Positions 18,335-27,329 of a stretch of DNA of 64,000 nucleotides are shown here, in pieces. The position numbers and the translations under genes were made by a program. The notes beneath the pieces were generated by a model. It saw only the letters and a program-made list of their open reading frames with translations, searched no databases and was not told where the DNA came from. Origin of the DNA: Pseudomonas syringae. Lineage in GTDB: Bacteria; Pseudomonadota; Gammaproteobacteria; Pseudomonadales; Pseudomonadaceae. The stretch lies in assembly GCF_000737245.1 (NCBI RefSeq), contig NZ_JPQU01000089.1:1-64000 (forward strand), read 5' to 3'. Positions within the stretch are counted from its first letter, which is position 1; the number at the start of each line of letters is the position of its first letter.

Positions 18335-18350
18335 AACAGTGGACACTGTT
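18335..18350. promoter_or_regulatory. Perfect 16-bp palindrome upstream of chemoreceptor gene
   Basis: AACAGTGGACACTGTT consists of two exact seven-base arms around GA, 52 bases upstream of the receptor start codon. Its size and symmetry suit a dimeric repressor. No regulator gene is adjacent, so the binder is unknown. Confidence 0.4.
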
Positions 18351-18488
18351 GCGGCGTTTTTACTGATTCTTTGTGTAAAAGGATAGAGGGTGAGATAAAT
18401 ATATTTATTAATCGGTAGAAACACGTGGCCGTTCCAATATTCCCTTGGGGCTTCAGGTAACAAAGGGCCGCATGGGTCGATCGCTGAC

Positions 18489-18583
18489 CTGTGGGAGCGA
18501 ATTTATTCGCGAAGGCGGTGTTAATACCGAGGGAGATGCATCGGATTTACCGGCCTCTTCGCGAATGAATTCGCTCCCACAGG
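18489..18583. repeat. REP-type inverted pair (ATTCGCGAA variant)
   Basis: Inverted arms with GTGGGAGCGAATTTATTCGC against its near complement. This is a sequence variant of the window's main REP family, just downstream of the poxB stop codon at 18605. Confidence 0.88.
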
Positions 18584-18604
18584 GGAATGGATGAACCCTG
18601 ATAG

Positions 18605-20323
18605 CTAGCGCAAATTGGTCTTCACCAATTCAAACACTTCATCACCTCGTCCACTCAATACTGCACACATCATGTACAGACTGAAGCCTTTGGCCTGAGC
18701 CAGTTTGATTTTAGGCGGGATACCCAACTCCTGTTTCGCAGTGACCACATCCAGCAACACCGGCCCCGGATGATCGAAGGCTTTGCGTAAAGCCGCTGGT
18801 AACTCCTCGGCACTTTCGACCCGAATACCCAGAATCCCTGCGCCCAACGCAATGCCGGCAAAGTTGGTTTCGTATAAGTCGGTGCCGTGGGGCACGTAAC
18901 CGCCGGCTTTCATTTCCATATCGACGAAACCCAGCGAGCTGTTGTTGAAGACCACCATTTTAATAGGCAGATCCAACTGACGAACGCTGAGCAGGTCGCC
19001 CATCAGCATTGAGAGGCCACCGTCGCCGCACAGAGAAATGACTTGGCGATCAGGATGCGCCGCCTTTGCTCCGAGAGCCTGAGGCATGGCATTGGCCATG
19101 GAGCCGTGGTTGAAGGAGCCGAGCAAAGTGCGCTTGCCATTCATGTGCAGATAGCGTGCAGCCCACATCGTCGGCGTGCCCACATCCACACTGAAAATGG
19201 CATCGGCGTCGGCCTGTTCATCGATCAGGCGGGTCAGGTACTGAGGGTGGATAGGCTCGCCGGGTGCCGAAGGAGTAGCGAGATCGTCCAGCCCTTCCCT
19301 GGCTTTGGCGTAATGCTTGAGCGCTTTGTCGAGGAAGCGTCGATCATCGTGGCGGTCCAGCCTGGGCAGCAACGCGGTCAGGGTTTCCTTGACGCCACCC
19401 ACCAGTCCCAGGTCAATAGGTGTGCGGCGCCCCAGTGCGGTGGGGTCAATATCGATCTGAATGATTTTGGCGTCGGTGGGGTAGAAATTCCGATAGGGGA
19501 AGCTGCTGCCGAGAATCACCAGCGTGTCGCAGGACAACATAGCGTGATAGCCCGAGCTGAAACCGATCAGGCCGGTCATGCCGACATCGAACGGGTTGTC
19601 GTATTCAACATACTGCTTGCCACGCAAGGCATGCACGACTGGTGCGCCAAGCCGATCCGCCAGGGCGACCATTTCGTCGTGAGCGCCTGCGCAACCGGCT
19701 CCGCACAATAGCGTGATTGCTTTGGACTTATTAAGGGTGTCGGCCAGATTCTGTAGGTCCGGCTCGGCCGGGGTAACACTGGGTGCAGCGGTATCGAGCC
19801 ACTTGGCCAGAGCGTCGGGTGCGTCGCTCAGGGCCACGTCGCCGGGCAATACAATTACCGCAACGCCGCGCTGACCGATGGCGGCTCGCAAAGCCCGCTC
19901 CAGTACCCGTGGGAACTGTTCAGGGTTGCTGACCAGCTCAACGAAATGACTGCACTCCTTGAACAGTTCCTGAGGATGAGTTTCCTGAAAATAACCCAGG
20001 CCAATTTCCGAGGACGGGATATGCGCGGCAATCGCCAGCACCGGGACCTGATTGCGATGGCAGTCGTACAGCCCGTTGATCAAATGCAGATTGCCCGGCC
20101 CGCAACTGCCCGCACACACCGCCAACTTGCCCGTCGCGGCGGCTTCGGCACCGGCGGCAAAGGCCGCGACTTCTTCGTGCCGGGTATGCATCCAGCGGAT
20201 GGTACCGAGCTTTTCCAGGCTGTCGGTCAGGCCATTGAGGCTGTCGCCGCTAACCCCCCATATCCTGGATACGCCAGCACTGGCGAGGGTCTGAGCGAGG
20301 TGATCGGCAATGGTTCTGGACAT
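18605..20323 (-). CDS. poxB: Pyruvate dehydrogenase (quinone), PoxB type
   Basis: A 572-residue thiamine-diphosphate flavoprotein that oxidises pyruvate to acetate and CO2, passing electrons to ubiquinone at the membrane. The length equals E. coli PoxB. It shows the N-terminal TPP catalytic glutamate region (HTRHEEVAAFAAG), the central FAD/NAD-like domain, and the C-terminal TPP motif beginning GDGGLSMLMGDL and ending VVFNN. The extreme C-terminus, including the segment that anchors PoxB to lipid, is present. The start at 20323 (MSRTIADHL) is preferred over 20377. It links to the acetate-producing genes at 43-47 kb only by function. Confidence 0.9.
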   Translation of the reverse strand: MSRTIADHLAQTLASAGVSRIWGVSGDSLNGLTDSLEKLGTIRWMHTRHEEVAAFAAGAEAAATGKLAVCAGSCGPGNLHLINGLYDCHRNQVPVLAIAAHIPSSEIGLGYFQETHPQELFKECSHFVELVSNPEQFPRVLERALRAAIGQRGVAVIVLPGDVALSDAPDALAKWLDTAAPSVTPAEPDLQNLADTLNKSKAITLLCGAGCAGAHDEMVALADRLGAPVVHALRGKQYVEYDNPFDVGMTGLIGFSSGYHAMLSCDTLVILGSSFPYRNFYPTDAKIIQIDIDPTALGRRTPIDLGLVGGVKETLTALLPRLDRHDDRRFLDKALKHYAKAREGLDDLATPSAPGEPIHPQYLTRLIDEQADADAIFSVDVGTPTMWAARYLHMNGKRTLLGSFNHGSMANAMPQALGAKAAHPDRQVISLCGDGGLSMLMGDLLSVRQLDLPIKMVVFNNSSLGFVDMEMKAGGYVPHGTDLYETNFAGIALGAGILGIRVESAEELPAALRKAFDHPGPVLLDVVTAKQELGIPPKIKLAQAKGFSLYMMCAVLSGRGDEVFELVKTNLR

Positions 20324-20742
20324 GCTGGTTTCCTTGTCGAGACAGATGGAAAACGTAGCCAGCGGCGTGGCACGCATCAGTGATCGACCCGCTCTGGGGC
20401 GGACAGTTCAGCCGGGGTTGGTATGAACTACCCTTGATGAACGCGAACTTTGTGGCAGCGAGCGGCGGCGATCCGATTTGTCCGCAATACAGGCTGCACG
20501 GGATTGACCTGAGATCTACATCGCCCTTATCCCAGGCAAGCACCGCCGCCACAGAGTCCGGTATTTCTGTGGGAGCAGAGCTTGCTCGCGATACAGGCGC
20601 CTAGGGTGGGTCAGACAGACTGAGCTATCGTTCTTCGCGGGCAACTCGGGATGCCGCCCGCACGCAAAGGGGACTGGCACTAACCTCCGGCTTGGAAGAG
20701 CCCTGGATTTCTCGACAGTATCTCAGCCCTCCAAACCGCAAA
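20324..20742. other. Intergenic region with degenerate REP elements
   Basis: Divergent gap between poxB and lldD. Parts of two REP-like elements lie near 20530-20600 (CCCAGGCAAGCACCGCCGCC, then TGTGGGAGCAGAGCTTGCTC) and another near 20632-20655. No gene is supported. Confidence 0.6.
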
Positions 20743-20804
20743 TTGACACTCCGCAAGACTGCTTTTACTCTGGCTTACCAAAAACAAATATTGGTCTGAC
20801 CAAT
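20743..20804 (+). promoter_or_regulatory. lldD promoter with LldR/PdhR-like operator
   Basis: ATTGGTCTGACCAAT at 20790-20804 is a perfect 7-1-7 dyad closely matching the operators of the GntR-family regulators LldR and PdhR. A consensus -35 TTGACA is at 20743-20748, with a weak -10 candidate TACTCT 17 bases later, so the dyad would lie just downstream of the start point, suiting repression. The gene for the regulator is not in this window. Confidence 0.65.
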
Positions 20805-20858
20805 TTACAATTAGTTGTCAGGCTACCCTTCTCGGGATTCAGAAAGAGAACGCCGCCC

Positions 20859-22004
20859 ATGATCATCTCTGCCTCCACCGATTACCGTGCTGCCGCTCAA
20901 CGCAAGCTTCCACCCTTTCTGTTCCATTACATCGACGGGGGTGCCTACGCTGAGCACACTTTGCGCCGTAACGTGGACGACCTGGCCGATATCGCCCTGC
21001 GGCAGCGGGTGTTGCGCAACATGTCCGAGCTGAGCCTGGAGACGAAGTTGTTTGGCGAGACCTTGGCGATGCCAGTGGCTCTGGCTCCCGTGGGCTTGAC
21101 CGGAATGTTTGCCCGACGTGGAGAAGTACAGGCTGCAAAAGCTGCCGAGGCCAGTGGCATTCCGTTTATTTTGTCCACGGTTTCGGTCTGTCCAATTGAG
21201 GAAGTGGCGCCGGCAATCTCCCGGCCGATGTGGTTTCAGCTGTACGTGCTCCGGGATCGCGGGTTCATGAAAAACGCTTTGGAGCGTGCCAAGGCTGCGG
21301 GGGTCACCACGCTGATCTTCACCGTGGACATGCCGGTTCCCGGCGCCCGCTACCGCGATGCTCACTCGGGCATGAGCGGCCCCAACGCTGCTTTCAGACG
21401 CATGTTGCAAGCCTTCACCCACCCGGCCTGGGCCTGGGACGTGGGCCTCAACGGCCGTCCTCACGACCTTGGCAATATTTCCGCCTATCGCGGCAGCCCT
21501 ACCGGGCTGGCGGACTACATCGGCTGGCTGGGCAGCAACTTCGACCCGTCGATCTCCTGGAAAGACCTGGAGTGGATTCGCGACTTCTGGCAAGGGCCGA
21601 TGGTCATCAAAGGCATCCTCGACCCTGAAGATGCGAAGGACGCGGTGAGCTTTGGTGCCGACGGCATCGTGGTCTCCAACCATGGCGGACGGCAGCTGGA
21701 TGGCGTGCTCTCCAGTGCCCGCGCATTGCCGGCGATCGCCGATGCGGTCAAAGGCGACCTGGCCATTCTCGCTGACTCCGGCATTCGCAGCGGGCTGGAT
21801 GTCGTGCGGATGATCGCCCTGGGCGCCGACACCGTGTTGCTGGGCAGAGCGTTCATTTATGCCTTGGCGGCTGCGGGCGAAGCCGGAGTCAGCAACCTGC
21901 TGAGCCTGATCGAGAAGGAAATGCGCGTCGCCATGGTCCTGACCGGGGCCAAGACCATTGGCGACATCAGTGCCGAATCCCTGGTGCAGAATCTGCGAGG
22001 TTAA
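20859..22004 (+). CDS. lldD: L-lactate dehydrogenase, FMN-dependent
   Basis: A 381-residue member of the FMN alpha-hydroxyacid oxidase family that oxidises L-lactate to pyruvate, feeding the respiratory chain. Family features are LFHYIDGG-like FHYIDGGAYAEHT near residues 21-33, MVIKGIL (flavin lysine) and VSNHGGRQLD with the catalytic histidine and arginine. The size matches LldD (about 380). Usual neighbours lldP, lldR and D-lactate dehydrogenase are absent. The upstream LldR-like operator supports lactate as substrate over glycolate or mandelate. Confidence 0.9.
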   Translation: MIISASTDYRAAAQRKLPPFLFHYIDGGAYAEHTLRRNVDDLADIALRQRVLRNMSELSLETKLFGETLAMPVALAPVGLTGMFARRGEVQAAKAAEASGIPFILSTVSVCPIEEVAPAISRPMWFQLYVLRDRGFMKNALERAKAAGVTTLIFTVDMPVPGARYRDAHSGMSGPNAAFRRMLQAFTHPAWAWDVGLNGRPHDLGNISAYRGSPTGLADYIGWLGSNFDPSISWKDLEWIRDFWQGPMVIKGILDPEDAKDAVSFGADGIVVSNHGGRQLDGVLSSARALPAIADAVKGDLAILADSGIRSGLDVVRMIALGADTVLLGRAFIYALAAAGEAGVSNLLSLIEKEMRVAMVLTGAKTIGDISAESLVQNLRG

Positions 22005-22129
22005 TCTGAAGGGCTAACGCGCCCGCATCGAGCGCCTGTAACGAGCAGCCTCAAGCCTGCTAGCATGTGCCCGCCTGAGGCGCCTGCCTTGCCCCTGGCT
22101 GCCAGACTGCTCGATGCTAAGGATCTCGA

Positions 22130-23320
22130 TTGGATACCAACACGCTGCCCCGCCGCCCCGGCACTGGAAAAATCGTTCTGCTCGGGCTGCTGCAAATATT
22201 GTCCTGGGGCGGTTCTTTTTACTTGTTGGGGGTGTTGGCTGACCCCATCGCCGCCGACACCGGATGGCCGCACCAATGGGTGCTGGGGGCTGCGTCCATT
22301 GGTTTATTGGTCGCCAGCCTGTTATCGCCGTTGTGCGGGCGGCTCATCTCGCGCCTTGGCGGGCGTAAGGTGTTGGCGGCCCACGGTTTGATCCTTGCAG
22401 CGGGTCTGGGGCTGATGGCGATTGCCCCCTCTCTGCCGGTGTTCCTGCTGGCCTGGGTCATCATCGGCATTGCCATGGCCACCGGACTTTACGATGCGCT
22501 TTTCACGTCACTGGGCTCCACCTATGGCCTGGAGGCGCGGCCAATCATTGTCGGGATCACCCTGATTTCCGGATTCTGCACCACAGTCATCTGGCCATTG
22601 CTGGCCGTAATGGAGCACCTCATGGGCTGGCGCATGACCTGCGCGGTCTTCGGGGGCGTGGTACTCGTCACCCTATATCCGCTTTACCGCTACGCCTTGG
22701 ACGCTCACGTCCCGGCGACCGCCTCGCGATCCACCACCGCAGGAAGTGGTGCTGCACTTGAACCCTCCATTTATTGGTCGATGACTGCCCTGTTCGCCAT
22801 TGCCGCGGCGTTGATGACCTGTATCTCCATCGTCCTGCTGACCGTACTCCAGGCGCGCGGACATAGCCTGACGTCGGCCATCGCCATGGCCGCCTTGATC
22901 GGTCCGGCCTCGGTGCTTTGTCGGGTGGTGGATCTGCTGTTCAAGCGCAAGGCGCCAATGTTTACCGCACTGCTGTCCAGCGGCATGACTGCGTTGGGCC
23001 TGCTGATGGTGGACTTTGCACCCGACCTCGTCGCCTGGGGCCTGGTGCTGTATGGCGCAGGCAACGGTTTGCGCGCCATCGTCAAAAGCACGTTGCCACT
23101 GATGGTGGTTCATCAGGCGGACTACGCCGTGATCTCCGGGCGCATGGCCAGGCCCGCCCTGCTCGCTCAGGCCGTCGCACCCATCGCCTGCGGGTACCTG
23201 ATTTCCACATTGGGCAGCGAGGCGATGATCCATGCCCTCACTGCCATGGCACTGATTGCCTTCGCTCTGTCCTTGTGGCTCGCACGGCTGGTGGCACGGC
23301 GGCAAACCACGACCGGGTAG
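22130..23320 (+). CDS. MFS transporter
   Basis: A 396-residue carrier with about 12 membrane helices and the MFS loop motif GRLISRLGGRK between helices 2 and 3. It starts at a TTG (22130) with AAGGAT eight bases upstream; no ATG lies near the first helix. It resembles the monocarboxylate/oxalate-formate-type branch in general shape, but the substrate is unknown. It converges on the DadA-like gene, separated by ten bases, and may export or import a compound related to that cluster. Confidence 0.8.
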   Translation: MDTNTLPRRPGTGKIVLLGLLQILSWGGSFYLLGVLADPIAADTGWPHQWVLGAASIGLLVASLLSPLCGRLISRLGGRKVLAAHGLILAAGLGLMAIAPSLPVFLLAWVIIGIAMATGLYDALFTSLGSTYGLEARPIIVGITLISGFCTTVIWPLLAVMEHLMGWRMTCAVFGGVVLVTLYPLYRYALDAHVPATASRSTTAGSGAALEPSIYWSMTALFAIAAALMTCISIVLLTVLQARGHSLTSAIAMAALIGPASVLCRVVDLLFKRKAPMFTALLSSGMTALGLLMVDFAPDLVAWGLVLYGAGNGLRAIVKSTLPLMVVHQADYAVISGRMARPALLAQAVAPIACGYLISTLGSEAMIHALTAMALIAFALSLWLARLVARRQTTTG

Positions 23321-23330
23321 GCCCATCACC

Positions 23331-24629
23331 TCAAAAACGCGACGCGGTGAACGGCGCGATGTCGACGGGCGAAGGCGCTCCCGAGAAGAAGCTGGCGACG
23401 ATCTGCGCAGTCATTGGCGCCGAGGCCAACCCCACATGACCGTGACCAAAGGCGTGGACGATGTCCGGCGTCGCAGCTGCCTGTGCAATGACCGGCAGGC
23501 CGTCGGGCGTTGACGGGCGATTGCCCTGCCAGCGGCTGATTGTCAGGCGTGAGGGATCATCACCGAGTCCCGGATAGCTCTTGAGCAAGTGATGCAGAAG
23601 GATGTCCGCACGCTTCCAGTCTGGCGGCGAATCAACGCTGGCCAATTCCACCTGACCGGATGCACGTAGCCCTCCCCGAGTCATGGTGTTCGCCATCTTG
23701 CCGTCAGCGGGCATCACCGGCAGATGCGGGCCGACCGCCGGGTTGGCGATTTCGACGTGGTAACCCCGCTCGCTTTCCAGACAGACTGCATCGCCCACGC
23801 TGTGCGCCAGCACCCTGGAATAAATACCGGCGGCGATGACCGCACCGTGGCAAGGGATAACGGTTTTGTCGGCTCTCACGGCATGAAGCTGACCCGACCG
23901 AATATCGAACCCTTCAGCCCGCCCCCTGATCAGTTCACCGCCCTGAGCGACGAACCGCTCCACCAACCCTCGAACATAGGCCCCGGGATCAAGGCAATGG
24001 CCACCGCGCTCGATCAGCACCGCGAAGGTGTAGCGACGGCTCAGCGCAGGCTCGAACTCGTGCAGCGCAGCACCTTCCAGTTCTCGCCATTGAATGCCGT
24101 TTTCGCGCCGCAATTGCCAAGAGAACGCCTCACTGGCGAAAGCCTGCCGATCAGGATAGACATACAGCAGACCGTCCTGGCGAATCAGATCCTCCAGCCC
24201 GCAGGCCGCCGCCAGCGCAAGATGGCGCTCCGGGGCATCAGTCAGCAGCGTGGAGAGAATCGCGGCGGTCCTCGTCGCCTTGGCAGGCGTCGACCCGGCG
24301 TTCACGAAACGAATCAACCAGGGCGCCAGCTTGAACAGGTACTGCCAGCGAATGGTGAACGGCCCTTGAGGATCCAGTAGAAAACCCGGCACCTTCTTCC
24401 AGAGACCCGGCATTGACATGGGGATGATCGAGCCCGGACTCAGAAAAGCACCGTTGCCGTAACTCGCCGCCTGCTCCCCTCCCGGCGCGGCGGGCTCCAG
24501 AATGGTGACGCGATGGCCGTCCTTCTGAAGGGCCAAAGCAGTGCACGCGCCGACGATGCCGCCACCAATCACCACAATATGCCGAGCAGACGGGGCGCTG
24601 TCCTGATTCACATCCATGGCGCTGCTCAT
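23331..24629 (-). CDS. DadA-like FAD-dependent D-amino acid dehydrogenase
   Basis: A 432-residue FAD oxidoreductase of the DAO family. The dinucleotide motif is VVIGGGIVGACTAL (about residues 19-32), followed by the DadA-like YGNGAFLSPGSIIP. The C-terminal FAD-binding part includes PDIVHAFGHGHVGL. Such enzymes deaminate D-amino acids or D-hydroxyproline, giving electrons to quinone. The start codon overlaps the stop of the enolase-superfamily gene by four bases. Together with that enzyme and the ABC importer it suggests an L- to D-isomerisation followed by oxidation. The specific substrate is not decided by sequence. Confidence 0.82.
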   Translation of the reverse strand: MSSAMDVNQDSAPSARHIVVIGGGIVGACTALALQKDGHRVTILEPAAPGGEQAASYGNGAFLSPGSIIPMSMPGLWKKVPGFLLDPQGPFTIRWQYLFKLAPWLIRFVNAGSTPAKATRTAAILSTLLTDAPERHLALAAACGLEDLIRQDGLLYVYPDRQAFASEAFSWQLRRENGIQWRELEGAALHEFEPALSRRYTFAVLIERGGHCLDPGAYVRGLVERFVAQGGELIRGRAEGFDIRSGQLHAVRADKTVIPCHGAVIAAGIYSRVLAHSVGDAVCLESERGYHVEIANPAVGPHLPVMPADGKMANTMTRGGLRASGQVELASVDSPPDWKRADILLHHLLKSYPGLGDDPSRLTISRWQGNRPSTPDGLPVIAQAAATPDIVHAFGHGHVGLASAPMTAQIVASFFSGAPSPVDIAPFTASRF

Positions 24630-25759
24630 CCCTCGGCCAGGATGCGGGCATTGCCGCGCAACGATGCCTCGGTGACGGTAATTCCCAGCCCCGGCCCCGT
24701 CGGGACGACCACCGCACCGTCGCGGTTGGGAATACGCTCTTCGAGCACATCTTCAGTCAGCACGTGATGGGGCATGTAGAACTCGCAACCCAGAGACATG
24801 CCGGGTGTGGCGGCGATGAACTGGGTGCCTGCGGCCAGTGCCACACCGCCTTCCCACAAAGTACCGCCGTAAGCCGGGATATGCGCCGTATCGGCAATGG
24901 CCATGATGCCCTGAGCCTTGAGAATGCCCCCGGCTTTCATGAGCTTCACCGAGATAGCATCGGCTGCACCAAGGCGGATGATTTCCATCAGGTCACGGGC
25001 GTCGAAACAGCTCTCATCGGCCAGGATCGGCGTGTCCAGCGCATCGGCAAAGGACGCCATGGCCGCCAGGCAGCTGCGCGGTACCGGCTGCTCGATGAAG
25101 GTGGGACGAAAGCGATCAACGTCGCGCAGAATACTGATCGCGCCAAACGGCGCCAGCGCCTGGTTGTAGTCCAGGCGAATGTCGATGGTGTCGCCGAACT
25201 CATTGCGCATGGCTTCCAGGTGGGCCATGTCCTCAGCGTGAGACTTGACGCCGGTCTTGACCTTGAATATCCGGTTGCCCGCAGGAACCATCGCCTGCAT
25301 GCGCTCAAAGTCAGCGTCGAAGTCAGGATCGGCAATGGAGAACGACAGTGGGATGCTGTCGCGCACCCGACCGCCCAGCAGATCGGCGACGGAAAGGCCG
25401 CAGGACTTGCCCAGAATGTCGAACATCGCCGTTTCGATGGCGAGTTTGGCTTCGCCATGACCGACCAATGCCGTGTCCATTTTCATTGTCGTGGCGCGGA
25501 TCGCGCGGATCGATGCGCCAATCACCAATGGCCGCAGGTACACGTCGATGGCAGCGAACGCGCCTTCAGCCGTCCCGGTGAACACTTCCCAGGGCGCCGC
25601 CTCTCCCCAGCCGACAATGCCGGACGTCGATGTCAGCTCCACCAACACTCGCTTCACACTGCCCTTGACGTTACCCACGCCCTGAAGACGCGCCATCTTG
25701 ATCGGACTTTCAATCAAAAAGACCCGAAGCCGCTGAATGCTTTCATTTGTCATGGTCAT
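24626..25759 (-). CDS. Enolase-superfamily (MLE subgroup) racemase/epimerase
   Basis: A 377-residue mandelate racemase/muconate lactonizing-type enzyme. The lysine pair K166-V-K168 on strand 2 and K272 on strand 6 (SVKLMKAGG) provide opposing bases, and D197, E223 and D248 are the metal ligands. Two lysines facing the substrate mark the MLE subgroup, which includes cycloisomerases, dipeptide epimerases and N-substituted amino acid or betaine racemases. Being coupled to a DadA-like oxidase and an amino acid importer makes amino acid (or proline betaine-like) racemisation the most likely role. Dehydration or cycloisomerisation is not excluded. Confidence 0.82.
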   Translation of the reverse strand: MTMTNESIQRLRVFLIESPIKMARLQGVGNVKGSVKRVLVELTSTSGIVGWGEAAPWEVFTGTAEGAFAAIDVYLRPLVIGASIRAIRATTMKMDTALVGHGEAKLAIETAMFDILGKSCGLSVADLLGGRVRDSIPLSFSIADPDFDADFERMQAMVPAGNRIFKVKTGVKSHAEDMAHLEAMRNEFGDTIDIRLDYNQALAPFGAISILRDVDRFRPTFIEQPVPRSCLAAMASFADALDTPILADESCFDARDLMEIIRLGAADAISVKLMKAGGILKAQGIMAIADTAHIPAYGGTLWEGGVALAAGTQFIAATPGMSLGCEFYMPHHVLTEDVLEERIPNRDGAVVVPTGPGLGITVTEASLRGNARILAEG

Positions 25760-25830
25760 GACGCCTCCGCTCGCCGCGCAGCCTGAACCAGACCGGGCAC
25801 GATAATGTGTTTGGGATTTAGCCGGGCCCG

Positions 25831-26610
25831 TCAGTGGCTGCCGTGGCCCTTGTGGAAATGGTTGAGAAAGTTGCGGGTGGCTTCTTCCCGAGGGTTATCG
25901 ATGGTCTGCCGCGCCGGCCCGTCCTCGATCACATAACCGTCGCGCATGAACACCACCCGGTCGGCCACTTCGCGGGCAAAGGCGATCTCATGGGTCACGA
26001 TCACCATCGTCATGCCGTCAGCCGCGAGCTTCTGGATGGTGCTGAGAACCTCCCCCACCAGTTCGGGGTCCAGGGCTGAAGTGGCTTCATCAAACAGCAT
26101 CACTTCCGGCTCCATGGCCAGCGCCCGGGCAATGGCGACGCGCTGCATCTGTCCGCCGGACAAGGTATTGGGCATTTGCCGGGCGCGATCAGCGAGGCCG
26201 ACTTTCTCCAACTGCGACATGGCCAGGTCCCGAGCGACGCTTTTGCTCAGCTTGCGCACGTGAACCGGCGCTTCCATGACGTTTTCCAGCACGCTCATGT
26301 GCGGGAACAGATTGAAGCTCTGGAAAACCATGCCGGTTCTGGCCCGGAAAGCTGCCAGCTCTTTGGTGCCCGGCGGGCGACGCCCCTCACCGAATTGAAA
26401 TGTGGTATCCCCCACGCGAATCTCGCCGTCGTCTGGCTCAACCAGCAGATTGATGGAGCGCAACAGCGTGGACTTGCCCGAGCCAGAAGGCCCGATCAAA
26501 GAGACGACGCCGCCCTCATTGACCCTGAAATTGATGTCTTTCAATACCTGCAGCGCGCCGAAACTCTTGCGCAGCGCGGTGATTTCAATCTTCGGTTTGC
26601 TGGACATCAT
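25831..26610 (-). CDS. Polar amino acid ABC transporter ATPase
   Basis: A 259-residue ATPase of the GlnQ/HisP family with Walker A GPSGSGKST, signature LSGGQMQR and Walker B VMLFDEATSALD. It overlaps the permease gene by four bases and is followed after a 71-base gap by the enolase-superfamily gene, so import and catabolism are probably one transcript. Confidence 0.9.
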   Translation of the reverse strand: MMSSKPKIEITALRKSFGALQVLKDINFRVNEGGVVSLIGPSGSGKSTLLRSINLLVEPDDGEIRVGDTTFQFGEGRRPPGTKELAAFRARTGMVFQSFNLFPHMSVLENVMEAPVHVRKLSKSVARDLAMSQLEKVGLADRARQMPNTLSGGQMQRVAIARALAMEPEVMLFDEATSALDPELVGEVLSTIQKLAADGMTMVIVTHEIAFAREVADRVVFMRDGYVIEDGPARQTIDNPREEATRNFLNHFHKGHGSH

Positions 26611-27269
26611 TGGCTGGCTCCATGTTTCTTCTCGCGGTAGCGCACGATCAGGGTCAGCGGAAACAGAATGACAAAATAAGCCACGGCCACGGCCGAATAC
26701 GTCTCAAGCGGGCGGAAGCTGTCATGGGCGATCATCTGGCCCTGATACACCAGATCGGGTACGGCCAGGACCGACACCAGCGAGGTGTTCTTGAACTGCA
26801 TGATCGACTGGTTCATCAAGGCCGGCACCATGCGCCGGATCGCCTGGGGCAGAATGATCCGACGCATGGTCAGGATCGGCGTCATGCCCAGCGCCCCGCC
26901 CGCTTCACGCTGGCCGGGATCAATGGACACGATGCCGCCGCGAATGATCTCGGCGTAGAACGCCCCGCCATAACAGGACAGTGCCAGCAGCGACGCCGTG
27001 ATCGGCGTCATCTCAATGCCCGCCAGGATCGGCAGCGCGTAATAACACCAGATGAGCTGCACCAGTACTGGCGTGCAGCGGAATACCTCGGTGAACATCA
27101 AGGCCACAAACCGGACAACCCTGAAGCGCGAAAGCAGCCCCATAGCCGCCAACAGGCCGATGGCCAGACCGCCCGCCACAATGGCAGCGGTGAATGACAC
27201 CGTCAGTCCAAGGCCCTGCAGCAACAGCCAGCGGTATTCCCAGAGCGCGGAGAAATCCCACTCGTACAT
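26607..27269 (-). CDS. Polar amino acid ABC transporter permease
   Basis: A 220-residue inner-membrane permease of the HisM/GlnP type, with about five helices and the cytoplasmic EAA loop (REAGGALGMTPILTMRRIIL). Only one permease gene is present, so it should act as a homodimer. The ATG at 27269 (MYEWDFS) with TGGGG upstream is preferred to a GTG at 27287. Confidence 0.9.
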   Translation of the reverse strand: MYEWDFSALWEYRWLLLQGLGLTVSFTAAIVAGGLAIGLLAAMGLLSRFRVVRFVALMFTEVFRCTPVLVQLIWCYYALPILAGIEMTPITASLLALSCYGGAFYAEIIRGGIVSIDPGQREAGGALGMTPILTMRRIILPQAIRRMVPALMNQSIMQFKNTSLVSVLAVPDLVYQGQMIAHDSFRPLETYSAVAVAYFVILFPLTLIVRYREKKHGASQ

Positions 27270-27329
27270 GTTAAAACCCCACGTCACATAAACAGGTTGG
27301 CAAAGCTGCCCGTAAGCAATGCAGGGTGA

